NCBI RefSeq assembly: GCF_018603905.1
Contig: NZ_JAHFZZ010000036.1
Span: 1-64,000 of the forward strand
Length of the DNA: 64,000 nucleotides
Direction of reading: 5' to 3'
Origin: Nonomuraea sp. NEAU-A123
Lineage (GTDB): Bacteria > Actinomycetota > Actinomycetes > Streptosporangiales > Streptosporangiaceae
The position numbers and the translations under genes were made by a program. This document shows, piece by piece, positions 33,694 through 42,372 of this stretch (position 1 is its first letter; every line of letters starts with the position of its first letter). A model generated the notes under the pieces. It made no database searches and was not told the DNA's origin. It saw only the letters and a list, made by a program, of their open reading frames with translations.

Positions 33694-34643
33694 CCGTGAC
33701 CGACCAGCGGGCGACGTTCGACTGCCGCCAGGCGTTCGCCGAGGAGCTCATCTCCCTGGCGAGCCAGGACGAGCGGATCGTCGCCGTCTGCAACGACTCC
33801 GTCGGCTCCAGCAACCTCGTCGGCTTCCGCGAACGCTTCCCCGACCGCCTTATCAACGTCGGCATCGCCGAACAGGACCTCGTCGGGGTGGCGGCCGGAC
33901 TGGCCAACGCCGGGAAGATCCCGTACGTCTGCGCCGCGGCGCCGTTCCTCACCGGCCGCGCCCTGGAGCAGATCAAGGCCGACGTCGCCTACAGCGAGGC
34001 GCACGTCGTCCTGTGCGGTCAGAGCCCCGGCATGGCCTACGGCGAGCTCGGGCCCACCCACCACTCGATCGAGGACCTGTCCTGGCTCCGCGCGGTCGCC
34101 AACCTCGACGTCATCGTCCCTTCGGACCCGGTGCAGACCCGCGCCGCCGTCCGCTGGGCCGCGGCCGCGCGACGGCCTGTCTACCTGCGCGTTCCCCGCT
34201 TCAAGGTGCCGGAGGTGACGCCTCCTGACGCGCCCTTCGCGCCGCGCCAGGCCGTACTGCTGCGTGAGGGGAACGACGTCACGGTGATCGCCATCGGCTC
34301 GCTCACCTCGCGCGCGCTCGAGGCCGCGGACCGGCTGCGGGACGAGGGCGTGTCCGTACGCGTACTGAACACGCCCTTCCTCGACCCGATCGACGAGGAC
34401 GCCGTCATCGCGGCGGCCAGGGAGACGCGCGGGATCGTCACCGCCGAGGAGGCCACCACCAGCGGCGGCCTGGGCGCCGCCGTCGCCGCGACGGTCGTCA
34501 CCCATCAGCCGTGCCCGATGCGGATCCTCGGCGTGCCGCGCGTGTTCGCCCCCACGGGGGACACGGCGTTCCTGCTGGATCACTTCCGGCTGTCGGCCGA
34601 CGGGATCATCGCGGCGGTGAAGGACGTGCTCGGCCATGGCTAG
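33690..34643 (+). CDS. Transketolase, C-terminal subunit
   Basis: The ATG overlaps the stop of the partner gene (ATGA). The 317-residue product has the pyrimidine-binding domain, with RLINVGIAEQDLVGVAAGLA containing the catalytic Glu, GPTHHSIEDLSWLR, DVIVPSDPVQTRAAVRWA, and a C-terminal domain with AEEATTSGGLGAAVA. It completes the ThDP enzyme with the previous subunit. If the apiose assignment is right, it would transfer a glycolaldehyde unit from apulose 4-phosphate to glyceraldehyde 3-phosphate, giving dihydroxyacetone phosphate and xylulose 5-phosphate. Confidence 0.92.
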   Translation: MTVTDQRATFDCRQAFAEELISLASQDERIVAVCNDSVGSSNLVGFRERFPDRLINVGIAEQDLVGVAAGLANAGKIPYVCAAAPFLTGRALEQIKADVAYSEAHVVLCGQSPGMAYGELGPTHHSIEDLSWLRAVANLDVIVPSDPVQTRAAVRWAAAARRPVYLRVPRFKVPEVTPPDAPFAPRQAVLLREGNDVTVIAIGSLTSRALEAADRLRDEGVSVRVLNTPFLDPIDEDAVIAAARETRGIVTAEEATTSGGLGAAVAATVVTHQPCPMRILGVPRVFAPTGDTAFLLDHFRLSADGIIAAVKDVLGHG

Positions 34644-36225
34644 CGGCCCGCTCGTCCTGGCCATCGACCAGGGCACCAGTTCCACCAAGGCGCTGCTCGT
34701 GGACGCGGGCGGCCGGGTGGTCGCGCGCGGCACCGCGCCGCTGGCCGAGCGGCAGCCCCGGCCCGGCTGGGTGGAGCAGTCGCCGGACGAGCTCTGGGAG
34801 AGCGTACGGCTGGCGGTACGGACGTGCGTCGACCCGTCGGCGGCGGGCCGGATCGCCGGGGTGGGCATCAGCAACCAGCGCGAGTCGCTGGTGCTCTGGG
34901 AACGCTCCACCGGCCGGCCCGCCGGCCCGCTGATCAGCTGGCAGGACCAGCGGACCGTCGCCCAGTGCCGGGAACTGGCCGCCACGGGCGCCGGTGACCT
35001 GGTGCGCTCGGTCAGCGGGATGCCGCTCGACCCGATGTTCTCGGCGCTGAAGGCCCGCTGGCTGCTGGACGCCTACGACCCTGACCGGCGCCGCAGCCTG
35101 GCGGGCGAGCTGTGCCTGGGCACGGTCGACTCCTGGCTGCTCAGCCGGTTCGGCGGCGACCACGTCATCGAGGCCGGGAACGCCTCCCGCACCCAGCTCC
35201 TCGACGTGCGGGCCGGGCAGTGGGACGAGCGGCTGCTGGAACTGTTCGGGGTGCCGCGGCAGGTGCTGCCCCGGGTGGTCGCCTCGGATGGTGACTTTCC
35301 GGCGGTGCGCGGGCTGGACCCGGTGCCCGACGGGGTGCCGGTGCTGGCCGTGCTGGGCGACTCGCACGCGGCGATGTTCGCGCACGCGGGGTGGCGGCCG
35401 GGCGTGGTGAAGGCCACGTACGGCACCGGCTCGTCGGTGATGGCCATCGGCGACGGCGGCGACGCTCCCGGGCTGTGCCGGAGCATCGCCTGGGACCTCG
35501 GCGGCCGGGTGCTCGCCGTGGAGGGCAACATCCGCGCCACCGGGCGCGCGGTCAGCTGGCTGGCCGAGCTGTTCGGCGTCGACTCCGAGCGGCTGCTGGC
35601 CGAGGCCGGGGACGACGAACCGGGTGGCGTGCATCTCGTGCCCGCGTTCGGCGGGCTGGGCGCGCCCTGGTGGGAGCCCGACGCGACGGCGGTGCTCACC
35701 GGCCTGACCGCGGGCACCCGGCGCGGGCAGCTCGTGGCCGCCGCGCTGGAGTCCGTCGCGTTCCAGGTGGAGGACGTGGTGGCGGCCGTCGAGCGGGCCA
35801 CCGGGCAGGTACGGGTCCTCCTGGCCGACGGCGGTCTCACCCGCAGCGCGCGGTTGATGCGGTCGCAGGCCGAGATCTCCGGCCGCGTGGTCGTCCGGTC
35901 CGGCGAGCACGACCTGTCCTGCCTGGGCGCCGCCGACGCCGCCGCGCTGTCGGCCGGGCTGTGCACGTACGACGAGCTGGAGGGACGGCAGCGGCCGGCG
36001 GAGGAGTTCCGCCCGGAAGGCGACCCGGGCGAACGCGCCGCGCGCCTGGCCGCCTGGCACGAAGCCGTCGACCGCGCGCGCCCCCCGGGCCCGCGACCGG
36101 CTCCGGCAACCTCGCGACCGGCTCCGGCAAGCCCGCCACCGGCATCGGCAAGCCCGCCACCGGCATCGGCAAGCCCGCCACCGGGCGGAGACAGGTCAGC
36201 CCACGGGGAGAGGAGCAGCACATGA
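34636..36225 (+). CDS. FGGY-family carbohydrate kinase
   Basis: It overlaps the previous gene by 8 bases. The 529-residue product has the FGGY N-terminal ATP site IDQGTSSTKALLVD (9-22), GWVEQSPDELWES, SNQRES, and C-terminal TYGTGSSVMAI, PAFGGLGAPWWEPDA and LLADGGLTRSA. It resembles glycerol-kinase-type members. The tail (from about 487) is Pro/Ala/Ser-rich and encoded by 21-base tandem repeats. In context it probably phosphorylates the ketose made by the isomerase, for example D-apulose. The end overlaps the next ATG (ATGA). Confidence 0.93.
   Translation: MASGPLVLAIDQGTSSTKALLVDAGGRVVARGTAPLAERQPRPGWVEQSPDELWESVRLAVRTCVDPSAAGRIAGVGISNQRESLVLWERSTGRPAGPLISWQDQRTVAQCRELAATGAGDLVRSVSGMPLDPMFSALKARWLLDAYDPDRRRSLAGELCLGTVDSWLLSRFGGDHVIEAGNASRTQLLDVRAGQWDERLLELFGVPRQVLPRVVASDGDFPAVRGLDPVPDGVPVLAVLGDSHAAMFAHAGWRPGVVKATYGTGSSVMAIGDGGDAPGLCRSIAWDLGGRVLAVEGNIRATGRAVSWLAELFGVDSERLLAEAGDDEPGGVHLVPAFGGLGAPWWEPDATAVLTGLTAGTRRGQLVAAALESVAFQVEDVVAAVERATGQVRVLLADGGLTRSARLMRSQAEISGRVVVRSGEHDLSCLGAADAAALSAGLCTYDELEGRQRPAEEFRPEGDPGERAARLAAWHEAVDRARPPGPRPAPATSRPAPASPPPASASPPPASASPPPGGDRSAHGERSST
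36093..36183. repeat. 21-base tandem repeats in the kinase tail
   Basis: Four units start at 36093, 36114, 36135 and 36156, with part of a fifth from 36177. Units 3 and 4 are identical and share ACCGGCATCGGCAAGCCC. They encode seven-residue Pro/Ala/Ser units at the kinase C-terminus, outside the catalytic domain. Confidence 0.85.
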
Positions 36226-36866
36226 CGGGCACATCGTTAGCCGGGCGCCGCCGATGGCCGGTGCGGTGGATCGCCGCCGGGGCCGTCGCCGCCCTCGTGG
36301 TGGCCATGGCGCTGAGCACCGAGTACCGCTCCGCGGAGTCGGCCGGCGCGGCGGCGCCGAAGAAGTTCGATCCCGCCACGTTCGGCGCCGAGAACTACGA
36401 GGCCAAGGTCGTCCCCATCATCCAGAAGAGCGCCGTCGAGTTACCCGTCCTGCTGAAGGCGATCACCGCCGGCAAGGACGCGGCCGGCGCCAAGTACGGC
36501 AAACGCCAGGGCACCAGCCCCTACAACTTCGCGGTCAAGGGCACCGGCGTGGCCGGCGAGGCGAAGTCGGGCCTGCTGCCGGTGACCGTGGACGGGTTGC
36601 CCGACGGCACCCGGGTGTCGATCCAGATCGGCCCGGCCGTCAACGGCACGGCCCTGCGCGACGCCGCCGGTTACATCACCTTCGGCCAGTTCGTGAACCA
36701 GGTGGAGTACGCCGACGCCGCGACCGCCCTCAACAACCAGATGCGGCAGAAGCTGCTGACCGGCCTCGACGCCGCCGGGCTGAAGGCCAAGAAGATCACC
36801 TTCACCGGCGCGTTCACCCTCCTCACACCCGCCACCGTGACGATCACCCCGGTGGCGATCTCGTGA
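36222..36866 (+). CDS. DUF2291 periplasmic-type protein
   Basis: The ATG at 36222 follows GAGGAGCAGCAC and overlaps the kinase stop. The 214-residue product has an N-terminal membrane anchor or signal (WIAAGAVAALVVAMALS, about 15-31) and an extracellular domain with PATFGAENYEAKVVPIIQ, KYGKRQGTSPYNFAVKGTGV and FVNQVEYADAATALN. This matches DUF2291, a family that recurs in ribose-type ABC transporter operons. Its job is unknown; a role in import or in surface sugar processing is inference. There is no lipobox Cys. Confidence 0.8.
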   Translation: MTGTSLAGRRRWPVRWIAAGAVAALVVAMALSTEYRSAESAGAAAPKKFDPATFGAENYEAKVVPIIQKSAVELPVLLKAITAGKDAAGAKYGKRQGTSPYNFAVKGTGVAGEAKSGLLPVTVDGLPDGTRVSIQIGPAVNGTALRDAAGYITFGQFVNQVEYADAATALNNQMRQKLLTGLDAAGLKAKKITFTGAFTLLTPATVTITPVAIS

Positions 36867-38377
36867 CCGGCCACGTGCTGCGGGCCTGCGACGTCACCAA
36901 GGTGTACGGCGGGACGCACGCCCTCAAGGGGGTCGATTTCGGCGTCGCCGCCGGGCGGGTGACCGCGCTGTTCGGCGAGAACGGCGCCGGCAAGTCCACC
37001 CTCATGAAGATCCTCGCGGGCATCGAGCACCCCACCACGGGCCGCGTGGAGCTCGACGGCCGCCCGGTCGAGCTGGTCTCCTCACGCGACGCCGCCGACC
37101 ACGGCATCTCGATCATCCACCAGGAGCTGAGCCTCTGCCCGAACCTCAGCGTCCAGGACAACCTGTTCCTGGCCCGCGAGTTACGCGGCCGGCTCGGCGC
37201 GGTCGACAGGAGGACCCAGCGCGCGGCCACCACGGCGGTGCTGCGCCGCTTAGAGGAGGACGTCGACCCCGACGGGCTCGTCGGCGACCTGCGGCTCGGG
37301 CAGCAGCAGGTCGTCGAGATCGCGCGGGCCCTGCTCCAGGACGCCCGCGTGCTGATCATGGACGAGCCCACGTCGGCGCTCACCGCGCCCGAGGTGGAGG
37401 TGCTGTTCCGGGTCATCAGGGAGCTGACGGGCAGCGGCGTCGCCGTCGTCTACATCTCCCACCACCTGGACGAGGCGCTCGACATCGCCGACGACGTGGT
37501 GGTCCTGCGCGACGGCCGCCTGGTCGCCACGGCCGACGCCGCCGAGGTGGACATCCGCTGGATCGTCGAGCGGATGGTCGGCCGTGACCAGGACGCCCTG
37601 TTCCCGCGGCGTGAACCGGTGCTCGGCGAGGACCTGCTGACCGTGCGCGACCTCATGGTCGCCGACCCCGCGAACCCCGACCGGCTGGCGATCGACGACG
37701 TCTCGCTGACCGTGCGCGCCGGCGAGATCGTCGGCGTGTACGGCCTGATGGGCTCGGGCCGTACCGAACTGCTCGAAGCGCTCGCGGGCCGGATCGCGCC
37801 CGCGTCCGGGCAGGTGGAGCTGGCCGGCCAGGCGCTCGACGGGAGCGGCATCCGTGAGCGCATCGGCAGGGGAGTGGTGCTCGTCCCCGAGGACCGGCAG
37901 CGCGACGGCCTGGTCCAGACCATGTCGGTGGGGGAGAACCTGTCCCTGGCGGGCCTGCGTTCGTTCGTCCGCGGGCTGTTCGTCTCGGCGGACCTCGAAC
38001 GCGGCGCGGTCGAGCGGACCATCGCCGACATCACCGTCAAGGCCAGCGGCCCGAAGGCGGCCATCGGCTCGCTCAGCGGCGGCAACCAGCAGAAGGTGGT
38101 GATCGGCAAGGCGCTGCTCACCGGCCCCAGGGTGCTGCTGCTCGACGAGCCCTCGCGCGGCGTCGACGTGGGCGCCAAGGCCGACATCTTCGAGCTCATG
38201 GCGGCCCAGGCCCGGCAGGGTCTCGCCGTCCTGTTCACCACCTCCGACGCCGAAGAGGCCCTGCACATCCCCGATCGGCTGCTGGTGCTCGCCCGCGGCG
38301 CCGTCGCAGGGGAGTTCCGACGCGGCGAGCTGACCCGGGAGGAACTGATGAGCGTGTCCGACGGCGGCGCCGTATGA
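36863..38377 (+). CDS. Sugar ABC transporter ATP-binding protein, two-domain
   Basis: GTG at 36863 overlaps the preceding stop (GTGA). The 504-residue product has two nucleotide-binding domains, like RbsA/XylG. Domain 1: Walker A GENGAGKST, Q-loop IIHQELSL, signature LRLGQQQ, Walker B VLIMDEPTSAL. Domain 2: degenerate Walker A GLMGSGRTE, signature LSGGNQQK, Walker B VLLLDEPSRGVDVGAK. The degenerate second site is normal in this class. It powers import by the permease and binding protein encoded next. Confidence 0.95.
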   Translation: MTGHVLRACDVTKVYGGTHALKGVDFGVAAGRVTALFGENGAGKSTLMKILAGIEHPTTGRVELDGRPVELVSSRDAADHGISIIHQELSLCPNLSVQDNLFLARELRGRLGAVDRRTQRAATTAVLRRLEEDVDPDGLVGDLRLGQQQVVEIARALLQDARVLIMDEPTSALTAPEVEVLFRVIRELTGSGVAVVYISHHLDEALDIADDVVVLRDGRLVATADAAEVDIRWIVERMVGRDQDALFPRREPVLGEDLLTVRDLMVADPANPDRLAIDDVSLTVRAGEIVGVYGLMGSGRTELLEALAGRIAPASGQVELAGQALDGSGIRERIGRGVVLVPEDRQRDGLVQTMSVGENLSLAGLRSFVRGLFVSADLERGAVERTIADITVKASGPKAAIGSLSGGNQQKVVIGKALLTGPRVLLLDEPSRGVDVGAKADIFELMAAQARQGLAVLFTTSDAEEALHIPDRLLVLARGAVAGEFRRGELTREELMSVSDGGAV

Positions 38378-39480
38378 GCAGCCAGGGAACCACCACCGCG
38401 CGCGTGGCCCCGGACCCGCCCCAGCCGCCCGAGGCGGCCGCCAAGGCCCGGCGGCTGTCGCTGCTGAACGTCGCTTTCGAGCTGCGTGCCTTCATCGCGC
38501 TGGCCGTCCTCATCGTGGTCTTCGGCCTGCTGTCGGACTCCTTCCTCACCGTGACGAACGTGATCACGATGACCAAGCACGTCGCCATCAACGGCGTCAT
38601 CGCCCTGGGCATGCTGCTGGTCATCCTCAAGGGCGGCATCGACCTGTCGGTGGGCTCCATCGTGGGCCTGTCCGGGGTCGTCGCCGGCGAGCTGCTGCAG
38701 GGCGTCGCGCTCGGCGGCGTGATCGCCTACCCGCCCGTGTGGGTGGTGATCGTGCTGTGCGTCGCGGTGGGCATGGGGGTCGGGCTGCTCAACGGCGTGC
38801 TGGTCACGCGGTTCAACGTCGCGCCGTTCATCGCCACGCTCGGCATGCTGTACGTGGCCCGCGGCGCGGCGATGCTCATCTCCAACGGCGCCACCTATCC
38901 CAACCTGGGCGGCAACCCCGCCCTCGGCAACACCGGCTTCGACCTGCTCGGCAGCGGGCGGCCGCTCGGGCTGCCCACCTCGATCTGGATCATGATCGTG
39001 CTCGCGGCGGCGGCCGTGCTGCTGCTGGCCAAGTCGCCCTTCGGCCGGTGGCTGTACGCGACGGGCGGCAACGAGCGGGCCGCGGACCTGTCCGGCGTGC
39101 CGATCCGCCGGGTCAAGACCATCGTGTACGTGGTCTCCGGCGCCTGCGCCGCGATCGCCGGCCTCATCATCGCCTCGGAGCTCACCTCGGCAGCCCCGCA
39201 GGCGGGCGAGACGTACGAGCTGAACGCGATCGCCGCGGTGGTCATCGGCGGCGCCGCGCTGAGCGGCGGCCGGGGCACCGTGCGCGGGACGCTCGTCGGC
39301 GCCTTCGTGATCGGCTTCCTCGCCGACGGCTTGGTGATCCTGGGCGTCTCGACGTTCTGGCAGATCCTCATCAAGGGCGCCGTGATCATCCTCGCGGTGA
39401 TGCTCGACCAGGGCCAGCAGCGGTTCAAGCGCAGGGGCGCCGCCGCGTCGGCGGTCGCCGCGAGCGCCCGGCCCACCTAG
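38374..39480 (+). CDS. Sugar ABC transporter permease
   Basis: It overlaps the ATPase gene by 4 bases. The 368-residue product has about nine to ten hydrophobic helices and the RbsC/BPD_transp_2 motifs: NVITMTKHVAINGVIALGM, KGGIDLSVGSIVGLSG, VTRFNVAPFIATLGML, ATGGNERAADLSGVPIRRVK (the EAA-like coupling loop) and INAIAAVVIGGAALSGGRGT-like AIAAVVIGGAALSGGRG. It is a homodimeric channel partner for the two-domain ATPase. Confidence 0.95.
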   Translation: MSSQGTTTARVAPDPPQPPEAAAKARRLSLLNVAFELRAFIALAVLIVVFGLLSDSFLTVTNVITMTKHVAINGVIALGMLLVILKGGIDLSVGSIVGLSGVVAGELLQGVALGGVIAYPPVWVVIVLCVAVGMGVGLLNGVLVTRFNVAPFIATLGMLYVARGAAMLISNGATYPNLGGNPALGNTGFDLLGSGRPLGLPTSIWIMIVLAAAAVLLLAKSPFGRWLYATGGNERAADLSGVPIRRVKTIVYVVSGACAAIAGLIIASELTSAAPQAGETYELNAIAAVVIGGAALSGGRGTVRGTLVGAFVIGFLADGLVILGVSTFWQILIKGAVIILAVMLDQGQQRFKRRGAAASAVAASARPT

Positions 39481-39567
39481 CCCGGCCCACCTGGCGGCGA
39501 CGGGGCACCGCTCACGGCGGTGGCCGCCGAACACCCACGCCATGTCACCCACATCTGGAGGTCGTCC

Positions 39568-40575
39568 ATGTCCGCTGCCCCAAGACCGGCCCGTCGCCTG
39601 CTCGTCGTACTGTCGCTCCTCGCCACCGGCTCCCTGCTGGCGGCCTGCGGTGGCGGCGGCGCTGAGCAGAAGGCCGCCACCCAGCCGTCCGCGACCAGCG
39701 GCGGCACGGCCGGCGGGCTCATCGCCATCATCACCCCCTCCCACGACAACCCCTTCTTCAAGGCCGAAGCCGACTCCGCCAAGGCCAAGGCCGAGGCGCT
39801 CGGCTACGAGACGTCCGTGGCCTCCCACGACGACGACCCCAACAAGCAGAGCGAGCTGATCGACGCCGCCATCTCCCGCAAGGCGAAGGCGATCATCCTC
39901 GACAACGCCGGCGCGGACGCCTCGATCGGCCCGGTCCGCAAGGCCGTCACCGGTGGCATCCCCGTCTTCCTGATCGACCGCGAGATCAACGCCACCGGGG
40001 TGGCGACCGCCCAGATCGTCTCCAACAACGCTCAGGGCGCGCAGCTGGTCGCCCAGTCGTTCGTGGAGAAGATGAAGAACAAGGGCAACTACGTCGAGCT
40101 GGTGGGCAAGGAGTCCGACACGAACGCCAGCGTCCGCTCCAAGGGCTTCGCCGACGTGATCTCCCAGTACCCGGACCTCAAGCAGGTGGCCAAGGAGAGC
40201 GCGAACTGGGACCAGCAGGAGGCCTTCACCAAGATGGAGACCATCATCCAGAAGAGCCGCGACATCCAGGGCGTCATCGCCGGCAACGACACCATGGCGC
40301 TCGGCGCGGTCGCCGCGCTCAAGGCCGCGGGACTGCTCGGCAAGGTGACGGTCGTCGGCTTCGACGGCAGCCCCGACGCCATCGCCGCCGTCAAGGCCGG
40401 TCAGATGCACGCGACCGCGCTCCAGCCGGCCGCGCTCGGCGCGCAGAGCGCCGTCGAACAGGCCGACCAGTACATCAAGACCGGCAAGGCGAGCAAGGAG
40501 GAGAAGCAGTCCATCGACTGCGAGCTGGTGACCGCCGAGAACGCCGACGACTACGGGGTTTTCGCCAGGAAGTAG
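39568..40575 (+). CDS. Sugar ABC transporter substrate-binding lipoprotein
   Basis: The ATG at 39568 follows GGAGG. The 335-residue product is a lipoprotein: signal peptide then lipobox LLAAC (Cys about 26). The mature part is a periplasmic-binding-protein type 1 fold (RbsB-like): IAIITPSHDNPFFKAEADSA, AIILDNAGADASIGPVRKA, PVFLIDREI, IAGNDTMALGAVAALKAAG and VVGFDGSPDAIAAVKAG, with polar and aromatic sugar contacts expected there. It supplies the substrate specificity of the importer; thermal-shift type ligands cannot be read from sequence. Confidence 0.94.
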   Translation: MSAAPRPARRLLVVLSLLATGSLLAACGGGGAEQKAATQPSATSGGTAGGLIAIITPSHDNPFFKAEADSAKAKAEALGYETSVASHDDDPNKQSELIDAAISRKAKAIILDNAGADASIGPVRKAVTGGIPVFLIDREINATGVATAQIVSNNAQGAQLVAQSFVEKMKNKGNYVELVGKESDTNASVRSKGFADVISQYPDLKQVAKESANWDQQEAFTKMETIIQKSRDIQGVIAGNDTMALGAVAALKAAGLLGKVTVVGFDGSPDAIAAVKAGQMHATALQPAALGAQSAVEQADQYIKTGKASKEEKQSIDCELVTAENADDYGVFARK

Positions 40576-40581
40576 CAGCCG

Positions 40582-40609
40582 CGAGGGGGACCCGCGAGAG
40601 TCCCCCTCG
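40582..40609 (+). terminator. Hairpin terminator after the ABC operon
   Basis: A 10-base perfect stem CGAGGGGGAC / GTCCCCCTCG with an 8-base loop starts 7 bases after the binding-protein stop codon. It separates the transport operon from the regulator gene. Confidence 0.7.
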
Positions 40610-40667
40610 GACAGGCCGAACGGTAGGCTGAACCATCGATTCACGGGGTGCGGGGAGGCGGTGGCCG

Positions 40668-41651
40668 GTGGTCCCGAGTCTGGGACGGGGGCGCGGTGTG
40701 AGCACGGAGCATCTGCGGCTCCTGGCCAGGGTGGCCCGCATGTACCACGAGCAGAGCATGCGCCAGCCCGAGATCGCCGCGGCGCTCAGCATCTCCCAGC
40801 CCCGTGTCTCCCGCCTGCTCAAGGAGGCGGTCACGCGCGGCATCGTGCGCACGGTCGTCGTCCTGCCCGACGGCGTGCACACCGAGCTGGAAGAGGAGCT
40901 GCAGCGCCGCTACGGCCTGCGCGACGTCGTGGTGGTCGACATCGAGGACGCCCGCGAAGACGCCATCCCGTCGCTCGCCTCGGCCGCCGCCGCCTACTTC
41001 GACGCCACCTTCACCGGCGGCGACGTGATCGGCATCTCCTCCTGGAGCGAGACGCTGCTGGCCACCGTCGAACGCATGCAGCCCAAGAACACCCAGGTCG
41101 CCGACCGGGTCATGCAGCTCGTCGGCGGCGTGGGCAGCCCCGAGGCGCAGGTGCACGCCACCCGGCTCATCGGCCGCCTGGCCGATATCACCCGCGCCCG
41201 CCCCGTCTTCGTCCCCTCGCCCGGCGTCGTCGGCACCGCCGCGATCCGCGACGCGCTGCTGGAGGACCCCGGCGTGGTCGACGTCATGGCCCAGTGGCGC
41301 GAGCTGACCGTCGTGCTGGTCGGCATCGGCAGTCTCGAACCCTCACCGCTGCTGCTGAGCAGCGGCAACGCGGTCAAGCAGGCCGACCAGGAAGAGCTGC
41401 GCTCGCTGGGCGCCGTAGGCGACGTCTGCCTGCACTTTTTCGACGCCAAGGGCAGCGCGGTCGACTCGGGCTTCGACCGGCGGGTGGTCGGCATCGACGT
41501 ACGCGCCTTCCGGGCGGTCGAGCGGCGGGTCGCCGTGGCGGGCGGCCTGCGCAAATACTCGGCGATCAAGGCCGCGCTGGACGGCGGCTGGGTCAACGTC
41601 CTCATCACCGACCTCCACGTCGCCGAGCGCCTGCGCGCCGAGGCGAGCTAG
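40668..41651 (+). CDS. SorC/DeoR-type sugar-binding regulator
   Basis: The product has 327 residues from the GTG at 40668; a GTG at 40698 is the alternative start and would remove ten residues. The N-terminal HTH (about 25-50) reads QSMRQPEIAAALSISQPRVS. The sugar-phosphate effector domain (about 70-320), related to glucosamine-6-phosphate deaminase folds, has GISSWSETLLATV, QLVGGVGSPEAQVHATRLIG, VPSPGVVG and VVLVGIGSLEPSP. This is the SorC sugar_bind family, which usually represses its adjacent catabolic operon and is released by a phosphorylated sugar. It most likely controls the 31.75-40.6 kb genes. No operator was pinned down. Confidence 0.92.
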   Translation: MVPSLGRGRGVSTEHLRLLARVARMYHEQSMRQPEIAAALSISQPRVSRLLKEAVTRGIVRTVVVLPDGVHTELEEELQRRYGLRDVVVVDIEDAREDAIPSLASAAAAYFDATFTGGDVIGISSWSETLLATVERMQPKNTQVADRVMQLVGGVGSPEAQVHATRLIGRLADITRARPVFVPSPGVVGTAAIRDALLEDPGVVDVMAQWRELTVVLVGIGSLEPSPLLLSSGNAVKQADQEELRSLGAVGDVCLHFFDAKGSAVDSGFDRRVVGIDVRAFRAVERRVAVAGGLRKYSAIKAALDGGWVNVLITDLHVAERLRAEAS

Positions 41652-41769
41652 CCGGCACGATCACCGCAGGGGGCCGCTCCACCTCCCACGAAACCGGATT
41701 TTTCAAGATCCGCCCTTTTTGACCTCTCTTCCGTACACGTTTCGACAGTTGAACGCGGAAGGAGAAGCC

Positions 41770-42264
41770 ATGACCCCACTGCGATCCGTCCCGCGAACAC
41801 ACACCGAGCATGCCTGGCCCCTGCGCCACGACGCGCAGGCCGTCCGGTATGCCCGAACGGTCGTCCGTGACGTACTGACCGGACTGGAACTGAGTCCCGA
41901 TCTCGTCGATGACGCCGTGCTGATGGCCAGCGAATTGGTGACAAATGCCTTTCTGTATGGAGAGGCACCCTATGAGCTGGTGCTCCATACCGATCCCGAG
42001 GAGATCGTGTGCATGGTGGTGGACTGCGGTTCACCGCTGCCGGTGGCCCGTGTCGTCGAGGCCGACAGCGAGCGTGGGCGGGGACTGTGCATCGTCGCCG
42101 CGCTCTCCGAAGGCTTCTGGGGATGCCACCCCCAGAAGTACGTCACCAGTCCCGGGCGCATCGGGAAGGCGACGTGGTTCGCCTTGCCGTACCGGCGTCC
42201 CGGGATGCCGGGCGTACGACGGGGCGGGATGTCCGTGGCGAACGGGCCCGGTAGCGCCGCCTAG
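41770..42264 (+). CDS. ATP-binding (anti-sigma-factor-like) protein
   Basis: The ATG at 41770 follows GGAAGGAG. The 164-residue product is a HATPase_c_2 domain of the RsbW/SpoIIAB type that is so abundant in actinomycetes: VRYARTVVRDVL, N-box LMASELVTNAFLYG, G1-like VVDCGSPLP and G2-like GRGLCIVAALSEGFW. It lacks any membrane or sensor domain. Such proteins act as serine kinases on anti-anti-sigma partners or as anti-sigma factors; no partner gene is adjacent. Confidence 0.88.
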   Translation: MTPLRSVPRTHTEHAWPLRHDAQAVRYARTVVRDVLTGLELSPDLVDDAVLMASELVTNAFLYGEAPYELVLHTDPEEIVCMVVDCGSPLPVARVVEADSERGRGLCIVAALSEGFWGCHPQKYVTSPGRIGKATWFALPYRRPGMPGVRRGGMSVANGPGSAA

Positions 42265-42372
42265 CGCTGGAGCGGGAGAGGAACGGGCGCTGTGGGGGCG
42301 CCTGTTCGATCCGCTGGTTGAAACGCGAAATTAATGCGATGCCGTGGCCGGGGCCGCGTGGTTGGATGTTCC

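Noticed and set aside
37450..40644. Open frame of over 1000 codons on the minus strand across the ABC transporter genes
   Set aside because: It is a shadow of three well-supported coding genes on the other strand; GC-rich codon bias commonly leaves such long open frames.
40670..40685. GTCCC...GGGAC repeat at the regulator start
   Set aside because: Five-base arms inside coding sequence; no support for a regulatory role.
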